Shown here in pieces: positions 29,429 to 42,182 of a stretch of DNA of 64,000 nt (its first letter is position 1; every line of letters starts with the position of its first letter). A program made the position numbers and the translations under genes. Under the pieces are notes generated by a model. It saw only the letters and a list, made by a program, of their open reading frames with translations. It did not search any database and was not told the origin of the DNA. Source of the DNA: an uncultured Pseudomonadota bacterium (GTDB lineage Bacteria; Pseudomonadota; Gammaproteobacteria; Burkholderiales; Rhodocyclaceae); assembly GCA_903870055.1 (NCBI GenBank), contig CAIQBG010000007.1, positions 1 to 64,000 of the forward strand. Direction: 5' to 3'.

Positions 29429-31318
29429 TTAGGCCGTAGCTGGTGCGCCATTAGAAGCTTCTGTCGCTGGCGCTGAAGGTGGCTGGTTAGAACCACCACT
29501 CGGCGGTTGCGGCGGACGCGGGGCATTACCCGCCATGATGTCATTGATCTGATCGGCATCAATGGTTTCCCACTCCAGCAACGCCTGTGTCATGGCTTCC
29601 ACCTTGTCACGATTCGCATCAAGCAGGCTCTTGGCCAGTGCATATTGCTCATCGATGATGCGACGGATTTCAGCATCAACCTTCTGCATCGTCGCTTCCG
29701 ACATGGCTTTGTGGGTTGTTACCGAACGGCCGAGGAATACTTCACCCTCGTTCTCGCCATAAACCATAGGACCCAGATCCGACATACCGTAGCGGGTAAC
29801 CATGTCACGCGCCATCGATGTGGCACGTTCGAAATCATTCGAAGCGCCAGTGGTCATCTGATGCATGAACAGCTCTTCAGCAACACGTCCGCCAAACAAC
29901 ACGGCGATACGATCCATCAGATAGCCACGATCATAAGCGTAGCGATCCTGTTCTGGCAGCTGCATGGTCACACCCAGCGCACGTCCGCGCGGAATGATGG
30001 TGACTTTGTGTACTGGATCCGACTTTGGCAATAGCTTGGCGACAACAGCGTGACCCGACTCGTGATACGCCGTATTACGCTTCTCGTCCTCGCTCATGAC
30101 CATGCTGCGGCGCTCGGCGCCCATCATGATTTTGTCCTTGGCCTTTTCGAAATCTTCCATGTCGACCAGACGCTTGTTCTGACGTGCCGCAAACAAGGCT
30201 GCTTCATTCACCAGGTTGGCTAGATCGGCACCCGAAAAGCCTGGTGTACCGCGAGCCAGAATATCGGCCTTAATGTCCGGTGCCACCGGCACCTTGCGCA
30301 TGTGGACCTTGATGATTTCTTCACGGCCGCGAATATCCGGCAGCGGGACGACGACCTGACGGTCAAAACGGCCCGGGCGCAGCAATGCTGGATCTAGAAT
30401 ATCCGGACGGTTAGTCGCCGCAATAACGATCACGCCCTGGCTGCCTTCGAAACCATCCATTTCAACCAGCATCTGGTTAAGGGTTTGTTCACGTTCATCG
30501 TTACCACCGCCCAGACCAGCACCGCGATGACGGCCAACGGCATCGATTTCGTCGATAAAGATGATGCAAGGCGATTGCTTCTTAGCCTGCTCGAACATAT
30601 CGCGGACACGGGCAGCACCCACGCCGACAAACATTTCAACGAAATCCGAACCGGAGATCGAGAAGAATGGCACTTTAGCTTCGCCGGCAATGGCCTTGGC
30701 CAGCAGTGTCTTACCAGTACCCGGGCTACCCACCATCAGCACGCCGCGCGGAATACGGCCACCCAATTTCTGGAATTTTGTCGGATCCTTGAGGAAATCG
30801 ACGATCTCCTGCACTTCTTCCTTGGCTTCGTCGCAACCGGCCACATCGGCAAATGTCACCGTGTTCTGAGCCTGGTCCGTTATCCGGGCTTTGCTCTTAC
30901 CAAACGAGAATGGGCTATTGCCTTTGCCGCCACCGCCTTGCATCTGGCGCATGAAGAAAATCCTCACACCAATTAACAGCAGCATCGGGAACCAGCTGAC
31001 GAAGATGTTCATCAGCATCGATGGCTCTTCTTCCGGCTTGGCTTCAATCTTTACGCCACTCTTGAGGAGGTCTGAAACCAGCCATAGATCTGGCGGCGCA
31101 TAGGAAGTGATCTTCTTGCCGTCGGCGGTCGTCGCTTTCAGCGTGCGGCCCTCCATGACAACTTTGCTGATCTTCCCATCCTTCACCTCTTCGATGAATT
31201 GGGAATACTCAACAGAATTCTGGGTGCTCTGCTTGTTATTGAACTGGTTGAACACCGTCATTAGTACCAGACCAATGACGACCCAGATCGCAACATTTCG
31301 AAACAGATTGTTATTCAC
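29429..31318 (-). CDS. ftsH: ATP-dependent zinc metalloprotease FtsH
   Basis: FtsH is a membrane-anchored hexameric AAA protease that degrades LpxC, sigma-32 and faulty membrane proteins. The 629 residues have two N-terminal membrane helices (about 7-24 and 103-122), Walker [18 protein letters not shown], Walker [16 protein letters not shown] and the zinc motif [11 protein letters not shown] Pro/Ser/Ala-rich tail ends it. The start is GTG at 31318, giving MNNNLFRN. It follows rlmE on the same strand by 68 bases. Confidence 0.97.
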   Translation of the reverse strand: MNNNLFRNVAIWVVIGLVLMTVFNQFNNKQSTQNSVEYSQFIEEVKDGKISKVVMEGRTLKATTADGKKITSYAPPDLWLVSDLLKSGVKIEAKPEEEPSMLMNIFVSWFPMLLLIGVRIFFMRQMQGGGGKGNSPFSFGKSKARITDQAQNTVTFADVAGCDEAKEEVQEIVDFLKDPTKFQKLGGRIPRGVLMVGSPGTGKTLLAKAIAGEAKVPFFSISGSDFVEMFVGVGAARVRDMFEQAKKQSPCIIFIDEIDAVGRHRGAGLGGGNDEREQTLNQMLVEMDGFEGSQGVIVIAATNRPDILDPALLRPGRFDRQVVVPLPDIRGREEIIKVHMRKVPVAPDIKADILARGTPGFSGADLANLVNEAALFAARQNKRLVDMEDFEKAKDKIMMGAERRSMVMSEDEKRNTAYHESGHAVVAKLLPKSDPVHKVTIIPRGRALGVTMQLPEQDRYAYDRGYLMDRIAVLFGGRVAEELFMHQMTTGASNDFERATSMARDMVTRYGMSDLGPMVYGENEGEVFLGRSVTTHKAMSEATMQKVDAEIRRIIDEQYALAKSLLDANRDKVEAMTQALLEWETIDADQINDIMAGNAPRPPQPPSGGSNQPPSAPATEASNGAPATA

Positions 31319-31386
31319 GATGGCTTTCTGCCTTAATCAAACTGGTTGCTTATTCTACCCGAGCCTGCATCGGCTCACTACTCACT

Positions 31387-32007
31387 CTACTTCAAACCCT
31401 GCCCTAACAGATACAACTCGCTACTACGGCCTCGAGAAGCTTCTGGTTTACGCGTAACAACCTTGCGGAACACTTGGCGCATAGCGACTACGTACTCAGC
31501 AAAACCTGAACCCTGAAACACTTTAACCAGGAAAGACCCCTGCGGTTGCAAGTGATTCGCGGCAAAGTCTAGCGCAAGCTCCGCCAGTTGGATGGATCTC
31601 GCCTGATCAGACAAAGGAATACCCGACATATTGGGGGCCATATCGGAAAGCACAAGGTCTACTTTCGCCCCATGCAACATTTCCTCTACCTGTTTGAGCA
31701 CGCTTTCTTCGTGAAAGTCACCTTGCAGAAACTCAACACCGGACAACATTGGCTCCAAAGGCAGCAAATCCAGCCCAATCACCCGGCCGGTCGTGCCTAG
31801 GCGTTTACGGGCAACCTGCGACCAGCCGCCAGGCGTACAGCCCAAGTCGACCACAATAGCGCCTTTCCGGATCAGCTTATCCTTATCGTCGACTTCCATC
31901 AGCTTGAAAGCTGCGCGCGAACGCCAACCCTCGGCCTTGGCGCGTTGCACCCAGGGGTCATTGACGTGCTCTCTCATCCACGCCCTGCTGGTCTTAGTTC
32001 TTGCCAT
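31387..32007 (-). CDS. rlmE: 23S rRNA 2'-O-ribose U2552 methyltransferase
   Basis: RlmE (FtsJ, RrmJ) methylates U2552 in the A loop of 23S rRNA late in 50S assembly and is heat-induced in E. coli. The 206 residues show [13 protein letters not shown] with the catalytic lysine, the SAM loop [25 protein letters not shown] with the catalytic aspartate and [10 protein letters not shown]. It lies upstream of ftsH and divergent from yhbY, the classical arrangement. Confidence 0.96.
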   Translation of the reverse strand: MARTKTSRAWMREHVNDPWVQRAKAEGWRSRAAFKLMEVDDKDKLIRKGAIVVDLGCTPGGWSQVARKRLGTTGRVIGLDLLPLEPMLSGVEFLQGDFHEESVLKQVEEMLHGAKVDLVLSDMAPNMSGIPLSDQARSIQLAELALDFAANHLQPQGSFLVKVFQGSGFAEYVVAMRQVFRKVVTRKPEASRGRSSELYLLGQGLK

Positions 32008-32046
32008 AAATTGCTATCTCTCGATTGAGTTCGCTGTTCTATTCGC

Positions 32047-32067
32047 GGCTGGCGTACAATGCCAGCC
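32047..32067. promoter_or_regulatory. Inverted repeat enclosing a -10 box before yhbY
   Basis: Perfect 7-base arms GGCTGGC and GCCAGCC flank GTACAAT, whose TACAAT (32055-32060) is a good -10 hexamer about 41 bases upstream of yhbY. The layout suggests a promoter overlapped by an operator, or a start-site hairpin; no terminator run follows. Confidence 0.45.
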
Positions 32068-32101
32068 TTGCATTATCCGTATTTACTGCTTTGAGTTCAC
32101 C

Positions 32102-32518
32102 ATGACCCTAGATCGTATCGCCCAATTGATTGCCGAAGAAACTGCCGCAGCCCCCGTTCCCGGTGAGCTGGCTATCAGCACTGCCGAACGCCGTGCGCTC
32201 AAGGCAGAGGCTCACAGCCTCAATCCCGTGGTGACCATCGCCGATAACGGTCTGTCTGAAACCGTGCTCAAGGAAATCAGTCATTCACTGAACCGTCACG
32301 GACTCATCAAAATCCGTGTGGTTAGCGATGAGCGTGAAACCCGTGAAGGCTATCTGGCCGAGATCTGTAACACGCTGAACGCTGCCGCCATTCAACACAT
32401 CGGCAAGTTGCTGGTGGTTTGGCGCCCGAAAGTTGAAATTAAAGTCGACAAATCTGGTAAAGCAACAGGCCGACGCAAAGCGCCTCGTCAGCTCAAGCGC
32501 AACTTCCAGAACAGCTAA
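32102..32518 (+). CDS. yhbY: YhbY/CRM-domain RNA-binding protein
   Basis: YhbY family proteins carry a CRM domain and associate with pre-50S ribosomes. The 138-residue product has the CRM core at about 29-110: TAERRALKAEAHSLNPVV, the turn ADNGLSETVLKEI, the HGLIKIRV strand and IGKLLVVWRP. A 27-residue acidic N-terminal leader and a basic tail (KATGRRKAPRQLKR) exceed the roughly 97-residue E. coli form. An open frame runs farther upstream through rlmE, but ATG 32102 is the sensible start. The ribosome site is weak. Confidence 0.9.
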   Translation: MTLDRIAQLIAEETAAAPVPGELAISTAERRALKAEAHSLNPVVTIADNGLSETVLKEISHSLNRHGLIKIRVVSDERETREGYLAEICNTLNAAAIQHIGKLLVVWRPKVEIKVDKSGKATGRRKAPRQLKRNFQNS

Positions 32519-32548
32519 ACGGGTCTCGCTGCACCCGATTAGCCACAG

Positions 32549-33025
32549 TTATAGATACCGTACGTCGATCATCTCGTATTCGCGCTGACCACCCGGAGTC
32601 TGCACCTGCACCACATCACCGGCAAATTTGCCAATGAGCGCACGTGCCAGCGGTGATGCAAACGATACCTTGCCCTGCTTGATATCAGCTTCGTCTTCAC
32701 CGACGATCTGATAGGTCACGCTTTGGCCGGAATCGCCATCTTCCAGGTCCACTGTCGAACCAAACACACAGCGACCGTCAGCATCCATGCTGGAAGGATC
32801 AATAATCTGCGCGTGGCTAAGTTTACCTTCGACTTCCTGAATACGGCCTTCGATAAAGCCCTGCTTTTCTTTAGCGGCATCATATTCGGCATTTTCCGAA
32901 AGATCGCCGTGCGCCCGCGCTTCGGCAATGGCTTCAATCACCGATGGTCGTTCAATGGTTTTGAGACGATGCAGCTCCTCTTGGAGCATAGCTGCACCTG
33001 TCACCGTTAATGGAATCTTATTCAT
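32549..33025 (-). CDS. greA: Transcription elongation factor GreA
   Basis: GreA enters the RNA polymerase secondary channel and stimulates cleavage of backtracked transcripts. The 158 residues form an N-terminal coiled coil with the acidic tip region [18 protein letters not shown] (catalytic D and E). The C-terminal FKBP-like domain includes [25 protein letters not shown]. It follows carB by 18 bases in the frequent carAB-greA order. Confidence 0.97.
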   Translation of the reverse strand: MNKIPLTVTGAAMLQEELHRLKTIERPSVIEAIAEARAHGDLSENAEYDAAKEKQGFIEGRIQEVEGKLSHAQIIDPSSMDADGRCVFGSTVDLEDGDSGQSVTYQIVGEDEADIKQGKVSFASPLARALIGKFAGDVVQVQTPGGQREYEMIDVRYL

Positions 33026-33043
33026 GGCAGTCGAAAAATAAAA

Positions 33044-36000
33044 TTAGTTCAGCTGCGCATGCAGTGACTGGATGGAATAAACCTTCAGCGCATCGCCAGA
33101 CAGAATACCGGCCACAGCAGCTTCAGCGCCCCAAATCGTCGTGAACATTGTCACGCGCGCCATCAGGCCCGAAGTACGAATCGAACGGGAGTCATTGATC
33201 GCATGACGCTTCTCTTCCACGGTATTGATGATCAGCGCAATCTCGTTGTTCTTGATGGCATCGACAACATGCGGACGACCTTCGGTCACTTTATTCACAC
33301 GTTGCACAGGCACACCTGCCTCTTCAATAGCCTTGGCCGTGCCACGCGTCGCAATCAGCTGATAACCCGCCAAATGGAGCTGGCGAGCCATTTCCACAGC
33401 CTTGGCCTTATCGCTGTCTTTGACCGATAGGAATACCTTGCCACTCTTAGGCAGAATAACGCTACTGGCCATCTGCGCCTTAACAAAAGCTTCCGGGAAG
33501 GTTTTACCCACACCCATCACTTCACCCGTGGACTTCATTTCCGGTCCGAGAATCGTATCAACACCCGGGAACTTGGCGAACGGGAAGACGGCTTCCTTCA
33601 CCGAGTAATACGGCGGCACGACTTCTTTGGTGACACCTTGGGAGGCCAGTGACTGTCCAGCCATACAACGTGCTGCAATCTTGGCCAGTTGCAGGCCTGT
33701 CGCCTTGGAAACGAACGGCACGGTACGCGAAGCACGTGGGTTTACTTCCAACACATAAACCTCATCGTCCTTGATAGCGAACTGAACGTTCATGAGGCCG
33801 CAGACGTTCAACGCTTTGGCCATGGCCTTGGTCTGACGACGCAGCTCTTCCTGAATGGCTTTGCCCAAAGAGTATGGCGGCAGCGAACAAGCCGAGTCGC
33901 CCGAGTGAACGCCTGCCTGTTCGATATGTTCCATCACACCACCGATGATGACTTCCGTACCATCGGATAGCGCATCCACATCAACTTCACAGGCATCGTT
34001 GAGGAAGCGATCTAGCAGGACCGGTGAATCGTTCGAGACCTTGACGGCCTCGCGCATGTAGCGTTCCAGATCTTTCTGCTCGTGTACGATTTCCATGGCA
34101 CGGCCACCCAATACATAGGATGGGCGAACGACCAGGGGATAGCCGATTTCTTCGGCCATACGCAGGGCTTCTTCTTCTGTACGAGCCGTGCGGTTCGGCG
34201 GCTGCTTCAGCCCCAGTTCGTGCAACAGTTTCTGGAAGCGTTCACGGTCTTCGGCGGCATCAATCATGTCTGGCGAAGTGCCGATAATCGGTACGCCATT
34301 GGCCTCTAGTGCCAGCGCCAGCTTCAGCGGTGTCTGACCACCATATTGCACGATCACACCAACCGGCTTTTCAATGGCGACAATTTCCAGCACATCTTCT
34401 AGCGTCAGTGGTTCGAAATATAGACGATCCGAAGTGTCATAGTCGGTTGATACGGTTTCCGGATTACAGTTGACCATAATGGTCTCGTAACCGTCTTCAC
34501 GCATCGCCATAGCAGCATGCACACAGCAGTAATCAAATTCGATGCCCTGACCAATTCGGTTCGGGCCGCCACCCAGCACCATGATCTTTTTCTTATCGGT
34601 GGGGTTGGCTTCGCACTCGTCTTCATAGGTCGAGTACATATAGGCGGTGTTGGTGGCGAATTCTGCAGCACAGGTATCCACGCGCTTATAGACAGGACGC
34701 ACACCCAACGCATGACGGCGCTCGCGCACAGCCTGCTCGGAAGTTTTAGTCAGATAAGCCAAACGGCGATCGGAGAAGCCCTTGCGCTTGAGGAAGCGCA
34801 ATTCTTCCGCAGTGATGCTATCAAAAGCGCGTTGCTCGACGGTGAGCTCCAGATCAACGATTTCCTTGATCTGAACCAGGAACCACGGATCAATCTTGGT
34901 CAGCTCAAACACGCGTTCAACGGTCATGCCGACACCAAAGGCATCCGCCACGTACCACAGGCGATCTGGCGTGGCATTGGCCAGCTGCTCGTCAATGGTC
35001 TCGGGATCAACCGTCTTCAGGTTGAAGCCATCAACGCCCACTTCCAGACCGCGCAGCGCTTTCTGCAACGACTCCTGGAAAGTACGACCAATGGCCATCA
35101 CCTCACCCACCGACTTCATCTGGGTGGTCAGGCGGTTATCCGCCATCGGGAATTTTTCAAACGCAAAACGCGGCACCTTGGTGACCACGTAGTCGATCGA
35201 TGGTTCGAACGAAGCCGGCGTTTTGCCGCCGGTGATTTCGTTGGCCAGCTCGTCCAGCGTGTAGCCCACGGCCAATTTGGCGGCAACCTTAGCGATCGGG
35301 AAGCCCGTTGCTTTGGAGGCCAGTGCGGATGAACGTGACACACGCGGATTCATTTCAATCACGACCATGCGGCCGTCATCCGGATTGATCGAGAACTGAA
35401 CGTTTGAACCACCCGTATCCACACCGATCTCGCGCAACACAGCGATCGATGCATCGCGCAGGATTTGATATTCCTTATCCGTCAGCGTCTGCGATGGCGC
35501 AACCGTAATCGAGTCGCCGGTATGCACACCCATTGGATCTAGGTTTTCAATCGAACAGACGATGATGCAGTTGTCCTTGCGGTCACGCACCACTTCCATT
35601 TCATATTCTTTCCAACCCAGCAGCGACTCTTCAATCAGCAGCTCGCTGGTCGGTGATGCTTCCAGGCCGCGCTTACAAATGGTTTCAAACTCTTCCATGT
35701 TGTAAGCGATGCCACCCCCCGTACCACCCAGGGTGAATGACGGACGAATAATCGTTGGAAAACCGATGCCGGCCTGAACCTGATACGCCTCTTCCATGGA
35801 ATGAGCGATCGCCGAACGGGCAGAACCCAGGCCGATCTTGTTCATCGCCTGTTTGAATTTTTCGCGATCTTCCGCCTTATCGATGGCCTCACGCGAGGCG
35901 CCAATGAGTTCGACACCGAACTTTTCCAGCACGCCATGAGCCGCCAGATCGAGCGCACAATTCAATGCAGTCTGACCGCCCATCGTTGGCAGCAGCGCAT

Positions 36001-36250
36001 CCGGGCGTTCTGTCTCGATAATGCGGGCAACAACTTGCCAGGTGATTGGCTCGATGTAGGTGACATCTGCCATCTCCGGGTCGGTCATGATGGTGGCCGG
36101 GTTGGAGTTCACCAGAATGACTTTGTAACCCTCTTCACGCAAAGCCTTACAGGCCTGGGCGCCGGAGTAATCGAATTCGCAGGCCTGGCCGATAACAATC
36201 GGGCCAGCGCCAATGATAAGGATGCTTTTAAGGTCTGTACGCTTGGGCAT
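33044..36250 (-). CDS. carB: Carbamoyl-phosphate synthase large subunit
   Basis: CarB makes carbamoyl phosphate from bicarbonate, ammonia from CarA and two ATP, for arginine and pyrimidines. The 1068 residues contain two homologous ATP-grasp halves (about 1-400 and 550-935) with [17 protein letters not shown] and [15 protein letters not shown]. Each half has a [12 protein letters not shown] loop. An MGS-like allosteric domain (about 937-1068) follows. It starts 15 bases after carA with a weak ribosome site. Confidence 0.98.
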   Translation of the reverse strand: MPKRTDLKSILIIGAGPIVIGQACEFDYSGAQACKALREEGYKVILVNSNPATIMTDPEMADVTYIEPITWQVVARIIETERPDALLPTMGGQTALNCALDLAAHGVLEKFGVELIGASREAIDKAEDREKFKQAMNKIGLGSARSAIAHSMEEAYQVQAGIGFPTIIRPSFTLGGTGGGIAYNMEEFETICKRGLEASPTSELLIEESLLGWKEYEMEVVRDRKDNCIIVCSIENLDPMGVHTGDSITVAPSQTLTDKEYQILRDASIAVLREIGVDTGGSNVQFSINPDDGRMVVIEMNPRVSRSSALASKATGFPIAKVAAKLAVGYTLDELANEITGGKTPASFEPSIDYVVTKVPRFAFEKFPMADNRLTTQMKSVGEVMAIGRTFQESLQKALRGLEVGVDGFNLKTVDPETIDEQLANATPDRLWYVADAFGVGMTVERVFELTKIDPWFLVQIKEIVDLELTVEQRAFDSITAEELRFLKRKGFSDRRLAYLTKTSEQAVRERRHALGVRPVYKRVDTCAAEFATNTAYMYSTYEDECEANPTDKKKIMVLGGGPNRIGQGIEFDYCCVHAAMAMREDGYETIMVNCNPETVSTDYDTSDRLYFEPLTLEDVLEIVAIEKPVGVIVQYGGQTPLKLALALEANGVPIIGTSPDMIDAAEDRERFQKLLHELGLKQPPNRTARTEEEALRMAEEIGYPLVVRPSYVLGGRAMEIVHEQKDLERYMREAVKVSNDSPVLLDRFLNDACEVDVDALSDGTEVIIGGVMEHIEQAGVHSGDSACSLPPYSLGKAIQEELRRQTKAMAKALNVCGLMNVQFAIKDDEVYVLEVNPRASRTVPFVSKATGLQLAKIAARCMAGQSLASQGVTKEVVPPYYSVKEAVFPFAKFPGVDTILGPEMKSTGEVMGVGKTFPEAFVKAQMASSVILPKSGKVFLSVKDSDKAKAVEMARQLHLAGYQLIATRGTAKAIEEAGVPVQRVNKVTEGRPHVVDAIKNNEIALIINTVEEKRHAINDSRSIRTSGLMARVTMFTTIWGAEAAVAGILSGDALKVYSIQSLHAQLN

Positions 36251-36265
36251 GAGGGCTACTTTTTA

Positions 36266-37474
36266 TTATTTTGCAGAGTGCTGATGCATCAGATCGATGA
36301 ATCGGTCAAAGAGATAACTCACGTCGTGCGGACCGGGGCTGGCTTCCGGGTGACCCTGGAAGGAGAAAGCCGGCGCGTCGGTCAACGCAATGCCTTGCAG
36401 CGTGCCGTCAAACAGCGACACATGCGTCACGCGCACATTGGCGGGCAGCGTATCGACATCGGCAGCAAAGCCATGATTCTGGCTCGTGATAAGCACCTGA
36501 CCGGTATCGACGTCTTTAACCGGATGGTTAGCGCCATGGTGACCGAACTTCATCTTGGCAGTCTTGGCACCGGCAGCAAGTGCCAGCAACTGGTGACCCA
36601 GGCAGATACCATAAACCGGTTTTTTTACAGCGAGAAATTCGCGAATTGCAGTGATGGCGTAATCGCAAGGCTCAGGATCTCCTGGGCCATTCGACAGGAA
36701 AACACCGTCCGGGTTCATAGCCAACACTTCAGCCGCCGTTGTCTGTGCCGGCACCACGGTGACATCACAGCCACGTTCGGCCAGCATGCGCAGGATGTTG
36801 CGCTTCACACCAAAATCGTAGGCCACCACTTTAAAACGCGGCGTTGGGCCCGTAACATAACCCTTGAGGGTCCATTCACCTTGCGTCCAGGCGTAAGGCT
36901 TGTCGACGGTTACTTCCTTGGCCAGATCCATGCCGGCCAGACCCGGGAAGGCCTTAGCTTCAGCCAGCGCAGCTGCGTCATCGAGTGTTTCGCCCGCAGC
37001 GGCAGCAACGATGCAACCAGCCTGCGCACCCTTTTCACGCAGAATACGGGTGAGCTTGCGGGTATCGATACCCGCAATGGCCACAATGCCATGTTTAACC
37101 AGATACGACGATAGATCACTCTGCGAACGCCAGTTCGAAGCGACTTCCGGCAGATCACGAATGACCAGACCGGCGGCGTAATTGGCGCCCGACTCGAAGT
37201 CTTCGTCGTTACAACCCGTGTTACCGATATGCGGGTAAGTCAGCGTAACGATCTGACGACAGTACGAAGGATCGGTGAGGATCTCCTGGTAACCCGTCAG
37301 GGCAGTATTGAAAACAACTTCCCCAGAGGTTTTACCGGTAGCACCGATAGACTCACCACGGAAAACCGTGCCATCGGCCAGCACCAGCAAAGCGGCTGGG
37401 CGGGTTGAGCACAGGGGGCGGCTGCCAGCGGCAGCGGACGAAATAGACGAGGCGGATGACTCAGGGTAGGACAC
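36266..37474 (-). CDS. carA: Carbamoyl-phosphate synthase small (glutaminase) subunit
   Basis: CarA releases ammonia from glutamine for CarB. The class I amidotransferase domain carries [15 protein letters not shown] (catalytic Cys), [14 protein letters not shown] and the histidine-glutamate pair in GHPEASPGP. The family core begins at [17 protein letters not shown]. No ATG lies close to that point. GTG at 37474 has GGAG 5 bases upstream and gives 402 residues with a Ser-rich leader of about 28. The ATG at 37513 (415 residues) has a poorer ribosome site. Either way the N terminus is longer than usual. Confidence 0.93.
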   Translation of the reverse strand: MSYPESSASSISSAAAGSRPLCSTRPAALLVLADGTVFRGESIGATGKTSGEVVFNTALTGYQEILTDPSYCRQIVTLTYPHIGNTGCNDEDFESGANYAAGLVIRDLPEVASNWRSQSDLSSYLVKHGIVAIAGIDTRKLTRILREKGAQAGCIVAAAAGETLDDAAALAEAKAFPGLAGMDLAKEVTVDKPYAWTQGEWTLKGYVTGPTPRFKVVAYDFGVKRNILRMLAERGCDVTVVPAQTTAAEVLAMNPDGVFLSNGPGDPEPCDYAITAIREFLAVKKPVYGICLGHQLLALAAGAKTAKMKFGHHGANHPVKDVDTGQVLITSQNHGFAADVDTLPANVRVTHVSLFDGTLQGIALTDAPAFSFQGHPEASPGPHDVSYLFDRFIDLMHQHSAK

Positions 37475-37584
37475 AGCGACTCCGGGTAGCAGATATGCAA
37501 AGCGGGAGCCCATGACAACCGCCCGTAGGTGGTCTGACTGGTACTCCCGCTTGAGTCCTGCAGAGGCAGGATTTAAGCGACCGG

Positions 37585-37605
37585 ATTATAGCGGAAAGTA
37601 CCGCT
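37585..37605 (-). promoter_or_regulatory. Candidate carAB promoter with adjacent dyad
   Basis: On the minus strand a consensus -10 TATAAT (37590-37585) directly abuts AGCGG-TACTTT-CCGCT (37605-37590). No good -35 is seen (TAGCGC at 17 bases). The dyad could be a weak dapB-side terminator or an operator over the promoter; regulation by arginine or pyrimidines is only inference. Confidence 0.4.
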
Positions 37606-37629
37606 TTGCGCTAGCCCTCAGCGCAGCCT

Positions 37630-39026
<1,397 letters not shown>

Positions 39027-39089
39027 GAGAAGAACGGCTCGGTGTAAAAGACGCTATGATATCCGAAGTTATAGATCAGGAATCCCTTT

Positions 39090-39530
39090 ATGCCCACGCC
39101 GAAAGACCTGCAGCAATCCGGCCTCAAAGCAACGATGCCGCGGATGAAAATCCTCGAGATTTTTGAAAATCGTCGAGACGAGCATCTGACGGCCGATGAT
39201 GTATACCGGATTCTGGTAACCAGCGGTCTGGATATCGGCTTGGCGACGGTTTACCGCGCCCTCACCCAGTTCGAACAGGCCGGCTTACTGCAGAAACAGA
39301 ATTTTGAATCGGGCAAAGCGGTGTTCGAATTAAATCGGGGCGAGCATCATGACCATCTGGTCTGCCTGCAATGCGATCGAGTCGTGGAGTTCTGCGACCC
39401 GGAAATCGAGAAAAAGCAGTCCGAAATTGCAGCAAAGCTAGGTTTCAAAATCCAGGCGCATGATCTGTGTCTCTACGCAGAATGCGTCGATGCAGCCTGC
39501 CCACACCGACCTTCCAAGAAAACCCTCTGA
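39090..39530 (+). CDS. fur: Ferric uptake regulator Fur
   Basis: Fur is an Fe(II)-dependent repressor of iron-uptake genes. The 146 residues have the winged helix (KATMPRMKILEIFE, the recognition part IGLATVYRALTQFEQAGL) and the metal and dimerisation domain with GEHHDHLVCLQC and CVDAACPH. AGGAA lies 7 bases before the ATG. It is divergent from bamE and convergent with recN, 18 bases away with no terminator between. Confidence 0.97.
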   Translation: MPTPKDLQQSGLKATMPRMKILEIFENRRDEHLTADDVYRILVTSGLDIGLATVYRALTQFEQAGLLQKQNFESGKAVFELNRGEHHDHLVCLQCDRVVEFCDPEIEKKQSEIAAKLGFKIQAHDLCLYAECVDAACPHRPSKKTL

Positions 39531-39548
39531 AACGCGCAACGCTCGGCA

Positions 39549-41219
39549 TTAGCCAAGCTGCAGCATTTCGGCAGCATGGGCTCGTGTGCGCGCCGTGATT
39601 TCAACGCCACCCAGCATGCGGGCAATCTCTTCAATACGGGCGGCATCATCCAGAACCTGCACGCGGCTCTGAAATAGCCCGTCCGCTTTCTCTTTGCTGA
39701 CCTGCCACTGCCAGGACGCGCGCGCCGCAACCTGCGCCAGATGTGTCACACAAAGCACCTGTCGGTGTTCACCCAGCTTGGCAAGCAGGCGGCCTACCAC
39801 TTCGGCGACACCACCGCCAATCCCGACATCAACCTCATCAAAGATTAACGTAGGCACAGCGCTACAGGCGCTAGTCACCACCTGGATCGCTAGACTGATA
39901 CGGGAAAGCTCGCCCCCTGAAACGACTTTGGACAACGGGCGCCAGTCATCACCGGCCAACCCGCTAATCTGTAATTCGATCCGCTCGTTACCATGGGCGC
40001 TACCGTCGCCATCCAGCGCTTGTAAAGCGATACGGCATTGCCCGCCACCCAGCGCCAGCTCCTGCATCGCATCGCTAACGCCTTTGGATAGGGCCTTAGC
40101 TGCCTTGGTGCGCCCTTTGGTCAGGCGTGCAGCCGCATCCACATAGGCAGCAGCCGTAGCCTTAACGCGTGCTTCAAGCGCTGCCACGTCCGTTGCATCT
40201 GCCAATTGCTCGGCTTCAGCCACCATATCCCGATACAAGAACGGTAATGCGGCTGGTTCAACCAGATGTTTACGTGCCAATTCAAGCATGCCCGCCATGC
40301 GGCGTTCGATCTCAGCCAAGCGGACTGGGTCCACCTCAAAACGATCCAGGTGGCGGCGCAATAAAGTCAGTGCTTCGGAAAGCTCATTGCTGGCAGCCGC
40401 CAACAAATCTGTTGGCTCCTGCAGACGACTATCAAGCCCGGCCCCTTCCTGCAACCGGTGCTGCAATCGGCCAAGAATCGTCATCATGGGTTCGTCACCC
40501 TCGCCGAGCACATCGACTGCGCTCTGCGTCAGTTCTATCAGGCTGGAGGCATGCGCCAGGCGCGACTGCTCCTCCCCCATAGCCTGCCAACCCCAATCAG
40601 GCTGATCGTTAGCCAACTCAGACAAAGACTTAATCTGCCAGGCCAGCGTTTGACGGCGCGCTTCAATGTCACCGGAACGTTTGCCTGCGTCTAGCAGTGC
40701 CTGCCGGGCTGCCGCCCACTCACGCCATGCGGTAGCGACTGAGCGTGCCTGTGTTTGCAATTGTCCGAAGTCATCCACCAGTTGCCGCTGGGCCTCCGCC
40801 CGCAACAAGGACTGGTGGGCATGTTGTCCGTGGATATCAAGCAACCATTCACCGGCGGTACGCACCTGCTGCAACGTCACTGGCACACCATTAATCAAGG
40901 CACGCGAACGCCCCCCCGCATCCAGCACACGGCGAATCAGTACACCCTCACCCGCTTCCAACGGAATGGCTTGCTCGGCAAACCAGGCAACAAAGGCAGG
41001 ATCAACCGAGGCATCAAACTCGGCGGTCACTTCAGCACGCGATGCGCCTGAACGAATGAGCCCAGCTTCTGCACGTTCACCCAATACAAAAGCCAGCGCA
41101 TCAATCAGTAATGATTTACCAGCACCCGTTTCTCCGGTGAGCGCACCAAACCCCGGCTGAAAATCCAGCGCCAGTTCATGCACCAGCACAAAATCTCGAA
41201 TGACCAGACGGCAAAGCAT
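39549..41219 (-). CDS. recN: DNA repair protein RecN
   Basis: RecN is an SMC-like ATPase acting in double-strand break repair. The 556 residues have the N-terminal GALTGETGAGKSLLIDAL Walker A, a central coiled-coil region (about 150-370) and the C-terminal ABC signature VVSGGELSRISLAIQ. Walker B follows as PTLIFDEVDVGIGG, then VLCVTHLAQVAA. It starts 3 bases after nadK, forming a nadK-recN pair. No LexA box was recognised. Confidence 0.96.
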   Translation of the reverse strand: MLCRLVIRDFVLVHELALDFQPGFGALTGETGAGKSLLIDALAFVLGERAEAGLIRSGASRAEVTAEFDASVDPAFVAWFAEQAIPLEAGEGVLIRRVLDAGGRSRALINGVPVTLQQVRTAGEWLLDIHGQHAHQSLLRAEAQRQLVDDFGQLQTQARSVATAWREWAAARQALLDAGKRSGDIEARRQTLAWQIKSLSELANDQPDWGWQAMGEEQSRLAHASSLIELTQSAVDVLGEGDEPMMTILGRLQHRLQEGAGLDSRLQEPTDLLAAASNELSEALTLLRRHLDRFEVDPVRLAEIERRMAGMLELARKHLVEPAALPFLYRDMVAEAEQLADATDVAALEARVKATAAAYVDAAARLTKGRTKAAKALSKGVSDAMQELALGGGQCRIALQALDGDGSAHGNERIELQISGLAGDDWRPLSKVVSGGELSRISLAIQVVTSACSAVPTLIFDEVDVGIGGGVAEVVGRLLAKLGEHRQVLCVTHLAQVAARASWQWQVSKEKADGLFQSRVQVLDDAARIEEIARMLGGVEITARTRAHAAEMLQLG

Positions 41220-41222
41220 TGC

Positions 41223-42182
41223 TCAGTCCGGCTTACGACAAGGCGTATTGACTACAAGCCCAGGGCGAATACTCGGACCTTCGCTCCAGTGCAATTTCTG
41301 ACGCAACATAGCGAAATAACTATAGGCCGGTGGATGCAATAGCTTGATCCGGTGCGGTGATTTTTTAAGACGTACCCCATCACCCGGCATCAGATCCACC
41401 GTTTCCTGCCCATCAAAGTGGGCGCGCGCATTAGCACCCTGCACCAGACGCACCTCAATGCATGCCGTGTCTGGCAGCGTAATCGGACGGTTAGACAAGG
41501 CGTGCGGACACAGCGGCACCAGCGCAATTCCACCGAGCTTGGGGTGCAAAATCGGGCCATTGGCCGAGAGCGCATAGGCTGTCGAGCCGGTTGGCGTACA
41601 AATAATCAGGCCATCAGCACGCGCGCTGTAAATAAATTCGTCATCAACCCGTAGCTCGAATTCAATCATCCGGCCGGTAGCCCCTTTGTCGATCACCACA
41701 TCATTAAAAGCCAGATTGGCCAGAGGCTGCCATTGCGCCGATGCGCCACCAAAGACCACTTCGGTATCCAGCAACAGGCGATCTTCCGGGGTGAATTTAC
41801 CTTCCATGAGCAGCGTCATGGCTTCCAGCATGCCGGAACGGGCAATATCTGTCATGAAACCCAGGCGACCCTGGTTGATACCCACCAAAGGAATATTAAA
41901 ACGCGCGAGCTGTCGCGCAGCGTGGAGCAACGTGCCATCGCCACCAACGACAATCGCTAAATCCACTGAACTGCCGATACCTGCAAAGTCGGCACATTCG
42001 GCCGAACTCAGCGCAGTGCTACCCTGTAGCTGACCAACTTCAATAGCGGTTTCCGTCTCAACCAGAACGCTTACGCCGCGTGACTGGAAAAACCCGGATA
42101 GAGCCACAATCGAATCCGCAACCTCAGGACTCTCCTGGCGACCAATCAGTGCTACCGTTTTTAACGGCAATGGGTACGACAT
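41223..42182 (-). CDS. nadK: NAD kinase
   Basis: NadK phosphorylates NAD to NADP. The 319 residues show the diagnostic VVGGDGTLLHAAR, the NQGRLGFMTD loop, CTPTGSTAYALSANGPI and the LCPHALSNRPI segment. ATG 42182, with GGAG about 8 bases upstream, is preferred to the TTG just before it. It is divergent from hrcA and lies directly upstream of recN. Confidence 0.97.
   Translation of the reverse strand: MSYPLPLKTVALIGRQESPEVADSIVALSGFFQSRGVSVLVETETAIEVGQLQGSTALSSAECADFAGIGSSVDLAIVVGGDGTLLHAARQLARFNIPLVGINQGRLGFMTDIARSGMLEAMTLLMEGKFTPEDRLLLDTEVVFGGASAQWQPLANLAFNDVVIDKGATGRMIEFELRVDDEFIYSARADGLIICTPTGSTAYALSANGPILHPKLGGIALVPLCPHALSNRPITLPDTACIEVRLVQGANARAHFDGQETVDLMPGDGVRLKKSPHRIKLLHPPAYSYFAMLRQKLHWSEGPSIRPGLVVNTPCRKPD

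Noticed and set aside
31793-32101. Upstream extension of yhbY giving a 241-residue protein
   Set aside because: The added 103 residues read through rlmE and the intergenic promoter region with no homology; ATG 32102 fits the family.
35801-37114. 437-residue open frame antisense across the carA-carB junction
   Set aside because: Long, but it lies opposite two well-defined genes and its translation shows no domain; length comes from GC-biased codon use of carAB.
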